From positions 434,001 through 498,000 of the forward strand of contig NW_017566996.1 of assembly GCF_001661265.1 (NCBI RefSeq): DNA of 64,000 nt. The letters run 5' to 3'. The notes below the pieces were generated by a model. That model was not told the origin of the DNA and did no database searches. It was given only the letters and a program-made list of their open reading frames with translations. This document shows, in pieces, positions 21,447-32,700 of this stretch. Position 1 is the first letter of the stretch; the number at the start of each line of letters is the position of its first letter. Origin of the DNA: Saitoella complicata NRRL Y-17804. Taxonomy: Eukaryota; Ascomycota; Saitoellomycetes; Saitoellales; Saitoellaceae. The position numbers and the translations under genes were made by a program.

Positions 21447-21711
21447 TCGAGGACGGAGGGGGGAGGAAATGAAAGCTGTAGCTTATAGCACAGATATCTT
21501 GCGGTAGTAGCCAAAGGCAAGACCGCAGACAGCAGAGCAGGACGTCAAGGGACGGACACAGCAGGCAAGGGAATATGCAATGTATTTTCGATTCCGTATG
21601 CAAACTATGCATGATCTTTATACAAGAAACTTTTAGAGGACCCCAAAACTCCGGTTTGAACAAATAGCCTTTTGCCAACTTATAATCACACACTCTCTTT
21701 TCACCACCACC

Positions 21712-22641
21712 TTACATAGTAATCTCCCTCGTAACCGAGTAATCATCCAATCCCAATCTCGTGATCGTCTTCACATACGACTCCGGATCCTTTCTTCTCA
21801 GATACTTCAACAAACCCTGCCTCTGGTGCACCATCTCCCTCAAACTCTTCCAGGCAGCAAGGTCCTTCTTCTGGACTTTGCAGTGTGAGGCAAGGAAGTG
21901 GATCCTGGCCGTCAAGATCGCGGATTGGACTTCGGTCGAGCCAGTATCTCCCGGAGCGCGCTGGAACTGGAGACGAGCGTACTCGATGTTTTTAAGTTGA
22001 AGGGCCGGGGAGTTGGATTGCTCGAGGTTGAGAATACGTGCCATTGCAGCTTTCTTGTGTGCAGCCACTTTACGGATCTCAGCGACTTGGTAGGCGGGAG
22101 ACATGGTGTTTAGTTTTGCGGGTTTGTTTTCGAAGAATTGTTGCGCATCGTCCGACGTAGCCTGCAATTCGGAAAGCAAAGGCTTGCTTTGGACGGTTTC
22201 TTCCTGGTTGGGGCCACCAGCGAGGAAGATCTTGGTTCCTTCCTCAATTTCTTCGGGTGTTGCGTCAAGGGCACGGATTTCTGCTTCCTCGGCTGCGTCA
22301 AAGACTTCGCGGGCGTGTTCTGAGGTGACGAAGAAATTGGCCCGGTCAGGCCATTCTTTTTGAACCTTCTCGGTCGAGGACAAGAGAATCTCTGTCGGGC
22401 GGAGGAGGCCCCTGGTAAACTCTGTTGGTCGTCCAAGGATGTAGTCACTAGTATTCGTGCGCTGCACCTTGAGCTCTGCCTGCCTGGCGATGTTCTTCTT
22501 CTTTAGACGGATGGCTGCAAGTCTGCGTTTGGTGACCTTGTGTACGGGGGCGGTGGAGGAGAAGGTACGGGCAGCGATGTTTGAGGGGATGGAGAGGGTG
22601 AGGGAGCGGAACGCGGAGGTGAGGGAGGTTGATCTGTTCAT
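21712..22641 (-). CDS. MRPS28: Mitochondrial small-subunit ribosomal protein bS15m
   Basis: bS15 of the mitochondrial small ribosomal subunit. Single exon, 309 residues. The presequence (first 35 residues: Ser/Arg-rich, AARTFSST) is followed by a mitochondrial extension. The S15 fold is at about 215-295: GDTGSTEVQSAILTARIHFL, then HCKVQKKDLAAWKSLREMVHQRQGLLKYLRRKDPESY. The ATG giving MNRSTSL was used; the frame is open further upstream but begins at a non-ATG codon and is low-complexity. It is divergent from NOP58. Confidence 0.92.
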   Translation of the reverse strand: MNRSTSLTSAFRSLTLSIPSNIAARTFSSTAPVHKVTKRRLAAIRLKKKNIARQAELKVQRTNTSDYILGRPTEFTRGLLRPTEILLSSTEKVQKEWPDRANFFVTSEHAREVFDAAEEAEIRALDATPEEIEEGTKIFLAGGPNQEETVQSKPLLSELQATSDDAQQFFENKPAKLNTMSPAYQVAEIRKVAAHKKAAMARILNLEQSNSPALQLKNIEYARLQFQRAPGDTGSTEVQSAILTARIHFLASHCKVQKKDLAAWKSLREMVHQRQGLLKYLRRKDPESYVKTITRLGLDDYSVTREITM

Positions 22642-22980
22642 CGTACTGGCAATGGCGATAACGCGAGGACGGGCGAACGAAAGGAAACGGGGGAAAAGCG
22701 ACAAGCTGCGTAAACGGGTGGACTCTGATCTCCCTCGAATGCGAAGACTTGAATCAGGCGAAAAGGCCGTTGAAGATGATACAAGAGGTTCTGGTTGGAT
22801 TCCGTCTGGCTCCAGGATTTCTTCGAGCAAGGTGCGGCGATCGCTGCTTGTTCGGGGTGTAGTCAGGGCGCACGAAAAAAGTGGCCAGGCAGAACGGCGA
22901 GCGAAACGAACGACGACCTCGACGACCTCGACGACCTCGACAACCCCGACGACTCGACTATCCCGCCAGCGCACGATACA
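22642..22980. promoter_or_regulatory. Divergent promoter between bS15m and NOP58, with 9-bp tandem repeat
   Basis: A 339-bp interval between two divergent ATGs, so both genes' promoters lie here. At 22912-22949 the 9-bp unit GACGACCTC repeats about four times, the last copy imperfect. No other gene seen. Confidence 0.6.
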
Positions 22981-24818
22981 ATGGGTGGACTTCTGTACGT
23001 CTCCTTCGCTCCGTTTATCGTTGGATCAGGCTGACCTCTCTTGCAGTATTCTCGCTGAAACCAGTGCCGGTGTTGCCGTCTTCAAGGTTAGTCCCATTGC
23101 TCGGCAAATGGAAAGGACGAATGAATCACAGTCCTTTCTGAATTTGCGCAAGCAAACGCAAATAGAATGATGAGATGTTGACTGTGTCGTTTTTCTATTT
23201 GTAGGCAAAGGACAAGATCCTCAAGAAGCCCGAGAACCTTGCCGAGGAGTTCCAGACCGCTGAGGGTGCTGCCAACTTGTATGTTGTCATTGTCGCTGGA
23301 GTCATATACAGATGTTAATTGTTGCGCAGGTTGAAGCTCCAGGCTTTCTCCAAGTTCGAGTCTACTGCCGATGCTCTCGACACCGTCAACGCCTTGATCG
23401 AGGGTAAGGTCTCCTCCAAGCTCCAGAACATCCTCGAGGACATCTCCGACAAGAAGTCTTCCCTCGTTGTCGCCGACCCCAAACTCGGTAACGCCATCAA
23501 CAAGATCGCCGGCCTCGACTTCAAGATCATCTCCGACTCCACCGTCGCCCCTCTCTACCGTGGTATCCGCGAGCACCTTTCTTCCCTCATTACCGGTCTT
23601 ACCCCCGATGACTTGAAGATCATGTCCCTCGGTCTCTCCCACTCTCTTTCCCGTCACAAGCTTAAGTTCTCTACCGACAAGGTCGACACTATGATCGTCC
23701 AGGCTATCGCTTTGTTGGATGATCTCGACAAGGAGCTCAACACCTACGCTATGCGTGTCAAGGAGTGGTACGGATGGCATTTCCCCGAGATGGGCAAGAT
23801 CTTGTCCGACAACCTCGCCTACGCTCGTGTCGTCAAGACCATGGGTTTCCGCACCAACGCCTCTACCACCGACCTTTCCACCGTCCTTCCCGAAGAGCTC
23901 GAGGAGGCTGTCAAGCAGGCCGCTGAGATCTCCATGGGTACCGAGATCACCGACGACGATTTGGAGAACATCAACCTCCTCGTCGACCAAGTCCTTTCTC
24001 TCTCCGCCTACCGTGCGCAGTTGTCCGACTACCTCCGTAACCGTATGCAGGCCATCGCTCCCAACCTTACCGCCCTTGTCGGAGAGTTGGTTGGTGCACG
24101 GTTGATCGCCCACGCTGGTTCCCTCATCAACCTCGCCAAGCAGCCCGCTTCCACTATCCAGATTTTGGGTGCCGAGAAGGCCTTGTTCCGTGCTTTGAAG
24201 ACCAAGCACGACACACCCAAGTACGGTCTCATCTACCACGCCTCCCTCATCGGACAGGCTGGTGTCAAGTCCAAGGGTAAGATCGCGCGTATGCTCGCTA
24301 CCAAGGCCGCTCTCTCCCTCCGTGTTGACGCGCTTGGCGACGAGAAGAACGACACTGGCGCCCTTGGTTTGGAGTCGAGATTGAAGGTCGAGAACCGCCT
24401 GAGACAATTGGAGGGTGGTAAGCCCATCTCCTCCGGAAACGCGAACCAGACCCCCGTCGGAACGCAATCGACGAAGAAGTTTGAGTTGAACGGTGCTTCT
24501 GGGTACAATGCTGACGCCGATATGGCCGACGCACCTGTGGTCAAGTCTGCTGCTGACAAGGTTGGCTCTAAGCGTTCAAGACAGGATGAATCTGATGCTG
24601 AGGATGAGGTTATGGCTGAGGTTGAGGAGTCTGGTGCTGTTGAGTCTAAGAAGGAGAAGAAGGACAAGAAGGAGAAGAAGGATAAGTCTTCCAAGAAGCG
24701 CAAGTTGGAGTCTGAGGAGGCGGAGGAGGAGCCCAAGTCCAAGAAGGACAAGAAGGACAAGAAGGAGAAGAAAGAGAAGAAGGAGAAGAAAGAGAAGAAG
24801 TCCAAGAACAAGGATTAA
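22981..24818 (+). CDS. NOP58: Box C/D snoRNP core protein Nop58
   Basis: Nucleolar core protein of box C/D snoRNPs that guide rRNA 2'-O-methylation and 18S processing. Exons 22981-22994, 23047-23086, 23205-23278 and 23330-24818 (introns 52, 118 and 51 nt) give 538 residues. The tiny first exon encodes MGGLL and joins to [20 protein letters not shown]. The NOSIC and Nop domains follow ([63 protein letters not shown]). The C-terminus is a long [11 protein letters not shown] tail, typical of Nop58 rather than Nop56. The splice joins are supported by continuous family similarity. Confidence 0.95.
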
Positions 24819-25190
24819 GTGGTGAAGTGGGGTGAAAATGGGGAGAGTGGAAGAGACTATGATCTAATGTTGTAGCATATTGGGTTGTTTTTTGTGCGTT
24901 TTCTATTTGGTTCATTGGTTATACGGGCTGCATTGTGGGTTATCTTTTGCTACGATCATTATACTACCACGGTTATACAGGTCCATCTGTTACTGTTCAC
25001 TGTTCATCGTTCTCTTGGTCATGGGCCTGTTGCTGGAGCTGCACGTGCCCTGGCTGGTCTCGAAAAGTGGTAACGCGGAGAGCTCAAAAACCTTATTAGA
25101 GCACCCAAGTTATATCAATCCAGCAATCTGTTGGACCCTCTGATCCCCTCCATCATTCCTGCTCAACTCCTCCCCGATAACTCCGAAGAC
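24819..25190. other. Intergenic NOP58 to PRS5
   Basis: The NOP58 3' UTR and PRS5 promoter. No RNA or protein gene recognised. Confidence 0.5.
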
Positions 25191-26387
25191 ATGACAAGAA
25201 ACCTTGTCGTTTTCGGTACCTCTTCGCACCCGATACTCACCAGCGCAATCTGCGACCGCTTGGGTATCGCAGAAGGAAATGCCCAGCTTGGGAAGTTCAG
25301 TAACGGAGAAACCTCTGTCCAGATCTTCGACTCGGTTCGAGAGAAGGATGTGTACATCATCTCGCCTGGATCTGGGCACGTCAACAATAACTTGATGGAG
25401 TTGTTGATCATGATCTCGGCGTGTAAGACTGCGAGTGCGAAGAAGGTTACAGCTATCCTCCCTGTCTTCCCATACTCCCGGCAACCGGATTCTACGCATA
25501 GGAAGACCGGGGCACCATTGTTGCAGCGGACTGTGAAGGAGATTGAGAAGAGTGCCGGTACTTATACGTTTGAGTCGAGACCTGGGACGCCTGCGCCGAC
25601 GGAGAAGAAGGGTTTCAACTTGGGTGATGTGAAGGATAAGGAGTTGATGCCCCCTCCGAGCTATAATGGTGGAGGACGGCCACCGGTTGAAGAAGTTATG
25701 AAGAAAACGAGTGGGTATAAGGATTGGATCGCCCAAGCTGGTACGCTGGTCGCGGATCTCCTCACCTGTGCCGGCGCGGATCATATCATCACCATGGACC
25801 TCCACGATCCCCAGTTCCAGGGATTCTTCGATATCCCCGTCGACAATTTGTACGGAAGGCCATTGTTGCAGAGGTATATTGTCAGCCAGATCCCGAATTA
25901 TCAGGATGCGGTGATTGTCTCGCCTGATGCTGGAGGCGCGAAGAGAGCGACTGCGATTGCGGATTCGCTACAGATGGATTTCGCACTTATTCACAAAGAG
26001 CGGAGACCTAACCGGCCGAAGATTGGAGATAGGGAGGTTGCTAGTATGATGCTCGTCGGGGACGTCGAAGGCAAGGTTGCGATCCTCATCGATGACTTGC
26101 TCGATACTGGCAACACCATCACCCGCGCTGCTAAAGTCGTAAAAGACCACGGTGCGACAGCCGTCTACGCACTCACAACCCACGGCATCTTCTCCGGCGA
26201 TGCGATCCAGAGAATCAATGCGAGTGCGTTGGATCATATCATAACGACGAATACTACGCCGCAGGAGGAGAATTTGAGGTTGTGTTCGAAGTTGGATATC
26301 ATTGATGTTGCGCCGGTTTTCGCTGAGGCGGTGAGGAGAATTCATAATGGAGAGTCGGTGAGTATGTTGTTTGATTATGGCATGTAA
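25191..26387 (+). CDS. PRS5: Ribose-phosphate pyrophosphokinase, Prs5 type
   Basis: Makes PRPP from ribose-5-phosphate and ATP for nucleotide, His, Trp and NAD synthesis. Single exon, 398 residues. Motifs: GKFSNGETSVQI, FPYSRQPDSTHR (ATP loop), ITMDLHDPQFQGFFDIPVDNL, SPDAGGAKRATAIAD and the PRPP loop LIDDLLDTGNTIT. An insert of about 60 residues after GAPLLQR, carrying TFESRPGTP, resembles the first non-homologous region of yeast Prs5. The second yeast Prs5 insert is absent. The C-terminal ESVSMLF also matches Prs5. The first Met in frame is the family start (MTRNLVVFG). Confidence 0.92.
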   Translation: MTRNLVVFGTSSHPILTSAICDRLGIAEGNAQLGKFSNGETSVQIFDSVREKDVYIISPGSGHVNNNLMELLIMISACKTASAKKVTAILPVFPYSRQPDSTHRKTGAPLLQRTVKEIEKSAGTYTFESRPGTPAPTEKKGFNLGDVKDKELMPPPSYNGGGRPPVEEVMKKTSGYKDWIAQAGTLVADLLTCAGADHIITMDLHDPQFQGFFDIPVDNLYGRPLLQRYIVSQIPNYQDAVIVSPDAGGAKRATAIADSLQMDFALIHKERRPNRPKIGDREVASMMLVGDVEGKVAILIDDLLDTGNTITRAAKVVKDHGATAVYALTTHGIFSGDAIQRINASALDHIITTNTTPQEENLRLCSKLDIIDVAPVFAEAVRRIHNGESVSMLFDYGM

Positions 26388-26508
26388 GGGTCTTGATTAT
26401 AGAGAATAATTTGAATGTACGCATAACTCATTTGTTTGTGCAGGTGGTTGTGATCTGATTGGGTATATTGGGTATATCGACGATCGCTGGCTATCGCTCT
26501 CGTTATGC

Positions 26509-27702
26509 TTATATCTTCTCCGCAACACTACCACCACTGAGCCTCGCTTGTATCGCTGCATGATTCTTGACGCCCTCAACCCATTCATCGCCGAAGACGT
26601 CCACACAGGCGCCAGTAAAGTCCACACCTACTCTCCCAAGACTTTGTGCGCAGTAGAGTAATTGCGTTAGTAGAGATTGCCGTCCACCTGTGTCTGTCAT
26701 CTGAGGGACGTGTTCCTCTAGTGTTTCGCGGATCGAGGTAACGAGGTTTTGCGCGAATGACGGTAGGAGATTCTTTGCGAAAGTCCGTTCCACCAGACCA
26801 GTACCATCGCCGTGTGATGACAAGCCGTCGACGGCGGTGTCGTCGGGGAAGATGGAGCGGTATTGCATGAATATCGCAAACCCGTATTCTCGAATAAGCT
26901 CCACGTATCTCTTCATATATCTTGCTGAATCATTTTGCAATGGTTTCAGTGTCCCAATCATATCCTCCAAATGCTTCCATCTCGACAACAGGAAGATATA
27001 CCGCAGTTCTGGATCCGTTAATTGTGTACTTCGCCGGAGATATCCTATGACTTTGATCGCGGTGGGTAGTTTGATAGATTGTCGCAAGAGAGTGAGCAGG
27101 TTTGATACCATGTCCTCCATACTCGAATCAACTTCTTTCACCAACTCCTCTAGTAGGGGATGCTCCGAGAATCGCATAGATAGTCGCCGGACGTGGGCGG
27201 TGAGATCCATCGCTTCGGTGTAGTACCCGTTTTGTACGCATGTCGCGACCAGCGACGGCATCTCCAGGATATCGAGTAGTCTGTCGTGGTTTGAGAGGAG
27301 GAGGGATGCGCGGGTTCGCTCGGTTGATTGCGCGGAAGCGAAGGTGTTGAACTCCCCTACTGCATTGCCTAGTTTCGTACATTGCTTTGAAAGACCGTCG
27401 ACGCCGGTGGAGAGGGTCTCGTAGCTTGTGCGGTACGCGTCTGCGTGATCTGCGGCTGAGACGAATGCGTCGTGGTCGCGTTGGCCTGAACTCTTGAGGG
27501 TTGCTGATAATGAGGCTTTTTCTGATTCGAGTGCTTGTTGTTCGTTTGCGAGGGAGGGAAGGGAGATGCTCGTTAGGCGGGAGAGGTAGGAGGTGATCGT
27601 TGGTGTGGAGGTTGAGGAGATGATCTGCTTTAGAGGATCTAGGATGTCGAGAAGGGGACCGAATGCGTAAGAGTCATCCTGAGCTGATTGATCTGTTGAC
27701 AT
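26509..27702 (-). CDS. COG8: Conserved oligomeric Golgi complex subunit 8
   Basis: Lobe B subunit of the COG tether for intra-Golgi retrograde vesicles (Dor1 family). Single exon, 397 residues. Family features: the N-terminal YLSRLTSISLPSLANEQQALESEKASL block, a helical NHDRLLDILEMPSLVATCVQNGYYTEAMDL region, and RYIFLLSRWKHLEDMIGTL. The start is MSTDQSAQ. A possible intron with a donor GTGAG and acceptor CACAG lies in the 5' leader (about 27720-27760). PRP3 lies upstream on the same strand, 199 bp away. Confidence 0.88.
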   Translation of the reverse strand: MSTDQSAQDDSYAFGPLLDILDPLKQIISSTSTPTITSYLSRLTSISLPSLANEQQALESEKASLSATLKSSGQRDHDAFVSAADHADAYRTSYETLSTGVDGLSKQCTKLGNAVGEFNTFASAQSTERTRASLLLSNHDRLLDILEMPSLVATCVQNGYYTEAMDLTAHVRRLSMRFSEHPLLEELVKEVDSSMEDMVSNLLTLLRQSIKLPTAIKVIGYLRRSTQLTDPELRYIFLLSRWKHLEDMIGTLKPLQNDSARYMKRYVELIREYGFAIFMQYRSIFPDDTAVDGLSSHGDGTGLVERTFAKNLLPSFAQNLVTSIRETLEEHVPQMTDTGGRQSLLTQLLYCAQSLGRVGVDFTGACVDVFGDEWVEGVKNHAAIQARLSGGSVAEKI

Positions 27703-27901
27703 AGGACGTTGACAGCTGAGCTGTGAACTGACAACCAAGTTCGCTGTAGAAAACTCACGGTGTTCGAGTTGGTTGTACTTGGCTGAGACGAGACCACTCG
27801 TGCAGCTGCATTCTACGACATGTTACACCAGGGCCTATTTGATAAAGGATTCTCAATTGCCTTGGAGAATAGTTCGTATTGTCGGTACAGCAATGAAATG
27901 A

Positions 27902-29452
27902 TTATAGATCCTTCTGAACCTTGCCCCACGCCTTCGCCGTCGTCCACATCTCCACACAGTTCCCCCTTGTAAGCACCTCCCTCGCCGTCTGCTCATCCTC
28001 ACACCTCCTATACTTCCACATCCTGAAATTCCTCTGCCTCAAGTCCCCTTCCCACACCAACTCACACCTATTCTTCGTCAAATCCTGCTCCATATCTCCA
28101 TCTAAGTCTTCCCGCAGTGGAGCGTTTTTCGAGGCATCGGTCCAGTCGATTCGTTCGAGCATGAGATGTTTGTACTTTTTGACGGATTTTGGACCGCCTT
28201 CGACGATGACGAGGTTGAAGGAGGGGTTGAGGATGCCGACACCGGTGAGGCCGTGTTGATTTGCGTTGACTTCCACTTTAAACTTATTCGATCCTGGTGG
28301 CAAGAACTCGATTCTGAATACGGCGCAGCGGATACCCTTATCCCCGTCTTTCTCCAGTTTCTCCAAAACCTTTTCTCGGCGCTGATCGGGGGTGAGTTTG
28401 CGTTCCTCGTTGTCTTGCTCGTGTGCCTCTTTTCTTGCGGCGACTTGTTGGCGGACTTCACGCTCCACAGCCGTGGGATCCTTTACCGCCTCGGAGGTGA
28501 GTACCCGCATCAAGTTGTTCAACTTGACCTTCGGCGGATCAGGCGGGATCAATCCAAGACGCTGTTGATCTTGTTTGTCCTTTAGACGTTCAGCGCGTGC
28601 TTGCCGTCGAATCTTCTTCTGCTCCTTCTTCGTCAACACGAGCGGTCGAGCGGGAACCGGCTTCTCCCCAGGCGGAGGAATCGGGATAGGGTGCTGGACA
28701 TAAAGCGTAACAATCGAATCCGGGCCAGCGATTTTGAAAGGCTCGTCGTAGCTCTTGTCCGTCACGAGACCTTGATCCCACCACTCCACTTCAGGCGGCT
28801 CCTCCTTCCTGAACGCATTTTCAGAAGTATCGAGTTCGTCTTCGAACCCTGCCTTTCGTGCAGTCGCGGCGATACTCCGCTTGAGTTCTTCGAGACGGGC
28901 TTGTTGCCGGAGAGCGGCGGCTTGCTGGATATACCGTCCGTGCTCGACGAACTCGAATGACCGCCCCGCGCGGGATTTCGTGGGGTTTGCGCCGAGGGAG
29001 GGATCGAAGTAGGAATTTTGGGAGAGGTCTTCGTCGGGAGTGTCGTAAATTTTGAGCACTTTCCGCTTCTTGGATTGGGTTGTGGTGATATCACCCATGA
29101 GAGCAGGGTGGAGACCGACTTTGAGACCACTGCCACCGGCTTCGGATCGCCCAGCTTCCTCGAAATGTCTAGCCCCTAAGGCGCTTACTCGACCACTAAC
29201 TTTGGCTTTCGCTTCGGCGACACGCCGTTGCAGGTCTGCCATGTCAATACCAGGAGCTGAAGATGGAGACGCGGCGCTGGCGTTTCCAGCTCTCATGGCA
29301 GCGAGCTTGGCAGCGATCTGTGCCTTCGCTTGTGCGATGATGTCGACCTGGGACATACCGGCGCTTCCCGTAGCAGCAGGATCGGGACCGCTCTTGAGTT
29401 TCTTTCCAGGAGAATCCTCACCGCCGTCACGAGGCCGTTTTCTCTGATCCAT
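27902..29452 (-). CDS. PRP3: U4/U6 small nuclear ribonucleoprotein Prp3
   Basis: Component of the U4/U6.U5 tri-snRNP that clamps the U4/U6 duplex. Single exon, 516 residues. The N-terminus is Ala/Lys-rich. The PRP3 domain (about 180-380) has YFDPSLG, PPEVEWWDQGLV and HPIPIPPP...LVLTKKEQKKIRRQ with KDKQDQQRLGLIPPDPPKVKLNNLM. The C-terminal DUF1115 domain (about 390-515) has CAVFRIEFLPPGSNKFKVEVNANQ and CELVWEGDLRQRNFRMWKYRRC. The start MDQRKRPR was chosen because the open frame upstream begins at a non-ATG codon and contains the (GACC) repeat. Divergent from RPA190. Confidence 0.95.
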   Translation of the reverse strand: MDQRKRPRDGGEDSPGKKLKSGPDPAATGSAGMSQVDIIAQAKAQIAAKLAAMRAGNASAASPSSAPGIDMADLQRRVAEAKAKVSGRVSALGARHFEEAGRSEAGGSGLKVGLHPALMGDITTTQSKKRKVLKIYDTPDEDLSQNSYFDPSLGANPTKSRAGRSFEFVEHGRYIQQAAALRQQARLEELKRSIAATARKAGFEDELDTSENAFRKEEPPEVEWWDQGLVTDKSYDEPFKIAGPDSIVTLYVQHPIPIPPPGEKPVPARPLVLTKKEQKKIRRQARAERLKDKQDQQRLGLIPPDPPKVKLNNLMRVLTSEAVKDPTAVEREVRQQVAARKEAHEQDNEERKLTPDQRREKVLEKLEKDGDKGIRCAVFRIEFLPPGSNKFKVEVNANQHGLTGVGILNPSFNLVIVEGGPKSVKKYKHLMLERIDWTDASKNAPLREDLDGDMEQDLTKNRCELVWEGDLRQRNFRMWKYRRCEDEQTAREVLTRGNCVEMWTTAKAWGKVQKDL

Positions 29453-29743
29453 CCTCTTCAAACGTCTTCTTGAATTGTAATTGTGCGTATGCCGGCACTT
29501 GATTCTTACGCGGTCGTGGCTGGTGTGGCTGTGTGCATGCGGTACAGGATTTTTTGAACAGCTGCTCGAAGCAGCACGCAGTTGCTTACGGCCGACCGAC
29601 CGACCGACCGACCGTACGGACATTTTCCAATTGAAGGGAAAGGCAACGGTCGCAATTCCCCCCCTCCCCCCACCCGTAGCAGGTCTACAGTCACGTTGCT
29701 CGGGGTTTACCAACAGTGAAAGTGAGAGTCGCCCTCGACCACC
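29453..29743. promoter_or_regulatory. Divergent PRP3/RPA190 promoter with (GACC)n microsatellite
   Basis: A 291-bp interval between divergent ATGs. GACCGACC-type tetranucleotide repeats (about five units) occur near 29597-29616, and short C-runs near 29657-29675. It holds both promoters and 5' leaders. Confidence 0.6.
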
Positions 29744-32700
29744 ATGAATATCGCACGCCCTGTGTCATCTGAGATCACGAGGATTGAGTTCAGCTTCTTG
29801 TCGACGCAGGAGGTTGAGCAGCTTTCCGTGAAGCAAATCACAAACCCCGTCCTCCTCGATAACCTCGGTCACCCTACCCGTGGTGGTCTTTACGACCTCG
29901 CACTCGGTCCTTTCTTGCGCGGTACTGTCTGTGCGACATGTTCCCTTGACGAGCGGTACTGTCCTGGTCACTTTGGTCATATTTCGTTGCCGGTACCTGT
30001 GTACCACCCCCTCTACTTCACCCAAATGTACAACCTTCTGAGATCGATTTGTCTGTATTGTCACCACTTCCGATTGGCGAAGACCGAGGTACATCGGTAC
30101 GCATGTAAGCTCAGGCTTATTGATGCTGGGTTGTTGATCGAGGCCGAGGACCTTGATTTGCTGCAAGCTAAGGTTAAGAAGGGAGGCAAGAAGGCTGAGA
30201 GCAAGGAGGAGGAGGACGATGAGGAGACCGATGATGATGATGCGGATTCATTCATGGAGCGTCGGGATAAGTACGTTAGAGATTGCCTCCGCCGTGCTGG
30301 TCCCCACAAGACGAAGAAGACCACTATGCTTGGTGAAGCTCGGCGACGCCTGATTTTGGAGTTCTTGAAGAAGCTCGGATCCCGTAAGAAGTGTGACAAC
30401 TGTCAGGCGATTTCTCCTTCGTACCGCAAGGATGGGTATGCGAAGATCTTCGAGATGCCTCTGAACAAGAAGGCGGCTCTCTACATGCAGCAAGCCGGTA
30501 TCCGCCGTGTCAACGTCTTGAACTCCTCGAAGGCAAAGGGCGCTACTAGGGATGCGGATGCCATGGATGTGGATGAGGAGGATAATGGTATCTCCACCAT
30601 GTCTGACGACGAGAACGAGGTTGACATCGAGGAATCCGACTTGAAGTCCTCCGGAGCATCTGGCAAGTACGTTCCATGTGCCGAGATCCGCAACCATCTC
30701 CGCCTCCTCTTCATCAACGAGCGTCAAATGTGCAGCCTTCTGTATCGTGCTCGCGGCAAGGATGGATCCGGCGCCGACCAGTTCTTTATGCACGTGCTTG
30801 CTGTTCCTCCCACCAAGTTCCGTCCTCCATCAAAAATGGGTGACGCTGTTCACGAAAACATTCAAAATGAGCTCTTGACCAAGGTCCTTCAGTCTTGTCA
30901 GATGATTCGTGATCTGAATGACCAGATCCAGAAGTCTCAGGACCCTGAGGCTGATGAGGATGCGAAGAGCTTGGGCAAGGTGTCTTTCGAGAGATTGATC
31001 AACGCCTTCGTACAAGTTCAGCATGATGTCAACTCCTTCATCGACTCTACCCGCAACCCAACTACCTTGCCTCAAGGAAAGCTACCACCACCGGGTATCA
31101 AGCAAGTTCTTGAGAAGAAGGAGGGTCTTTTCCGTAAGCACATGATGGGTAAGCGTGTCAACTACGCTGCTCGTTCCGTCATTTCTCCAGATCCCAACAT
31201 CGAGACTTCTGAGATTGGTGTACCACCGGTTTTCGCTACCAAGCTTACATACCCCGAACCTGTGACACCCTTCAACGTCCAGGAGTTGAGACGTGCAGTG
31301 ATCAACGGACCTTCAGTTTGGCCTGGTGCCACTCACATTCAGAACGAGGATGGTCGTCTTGTCAGTTTGGCAACCATGTCCGTCGAGCAGAGAACCGCTT
31401 TGGCGAACCAGCTCTTGACCCCTCAGGATTCTCGTGTTTCTGGCTTCGCCAACTCCCGAGTGATGTCCACTAACAAGAAGGTCTACCGCCACTTGAAGGA
31501 TCAGGATGTTCTCTTGCTCAACCGTCAACCTACTCTCCACAAGCCCTCTATCATGGCTCACCGTGCTCGTGTGTTGCCTGGAGAGAAGACCATTCGCATG
31601 CACTACGCCAACTGTAACACATACAACGCCGATTTCGATGGCGACGAGATGAACATGCACTTGCCGCAAAACGAGATCGCTCGTGCTGAGGCTATGATGA
31701 TCGCCAACACTGACTCTCAGTACCTCGTACCCACTTCCGGTGACCCATTGCGTGGTCTTATCCAGGATCATGTTGTTATGGGTGTTTGGATGTGTAACAA
31801 GGATACTTGGTACACTCGTGAAGAGTACCAGCAGCTTTTGTACGGATCCTTGAAGCCGGAAGACTCGACCGCCAATGAGGGCAGAATTCTTACCCTTCCT
31901 CCCGCTATCATGAAGCCCAAGCCCATGTGGAGTGGAAAGCAGATTTTGTCAACTGTCTTGCTGAACTTGAAGCCCTCGGACCGTCCCGGACTGAACTTGC
32001 GTGCCAAGGCTAAGGTTGCCGGAAAGTTCTGGAGTCCCAAATCTGAGGAAGGTGTGGTCATCTTCCACGATGGTTACCTCTGCCAGGGTGTTCTCGACAA
32101 GGCTGCTTTCGGTGCAAGTGCTTACGGTCTTGTTCACTCTGTCTACGAGATTTATGGTGCTACTATCGCGGGTAAGTTGCTCAGTGTTCTCGGTCGTCTT
32201 TTCACAAAGTACACACAGTCGCGCGGATTTACCTGCCGAATGGATGACTTGCGTTTGAACCCGGAGGGTGACAGGTGGAGGAACGACTTGAAGAAGGCGG
32301 GTGCGAACTTCGGTACTGATGCTGCTCGCGAGTACGTTGGTCTTTCCAAGGAGTCTGATGGTTCTAAGCGTGATGCTGCAGAGCTTAAGAAGCGTATGGA
32401 GGAGGTTCTCCGTGATGATGAGAAGCTTGCCGGTCTCGACTCTGCCATGAAGGGTAAGATGAACGGATTGACTTCGTCTATCATCAACAAGTGTATCCCT
32501 GATGGTCTGTTGAAGAAGTTCCCTCATAACCACATGCAGACCATGACTGTTTCTGGTGCTAAGGGTTCCAATGTCAACGTGTCTCAGATCTCTTGCTTGC
32601 TTGGTCAGCAGGAGCTTGAGGGTCGGCGTGTGCCAATCATGGTGTCCGGAAAGTCCTTACCTTCGTTCAAGGCGTTTGACACCAACGCTCGTGCTGGTGG

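Noticed and set aside
23087-23204. Box C/D snoRNA inside the long NOP58 intron
   Set aside because: A possible C-box (ATGATGA) exists, but it lies too near the intron's 3' end, with no D box in the right place and no terminal stem.
23088-24467. Minus-strand open frame of about 459 codons opposite NOP58
   Set aside because: It is a mirror of the strongly biased NOP58 codons, Leu/Gly/Val-rich and without any known domain.
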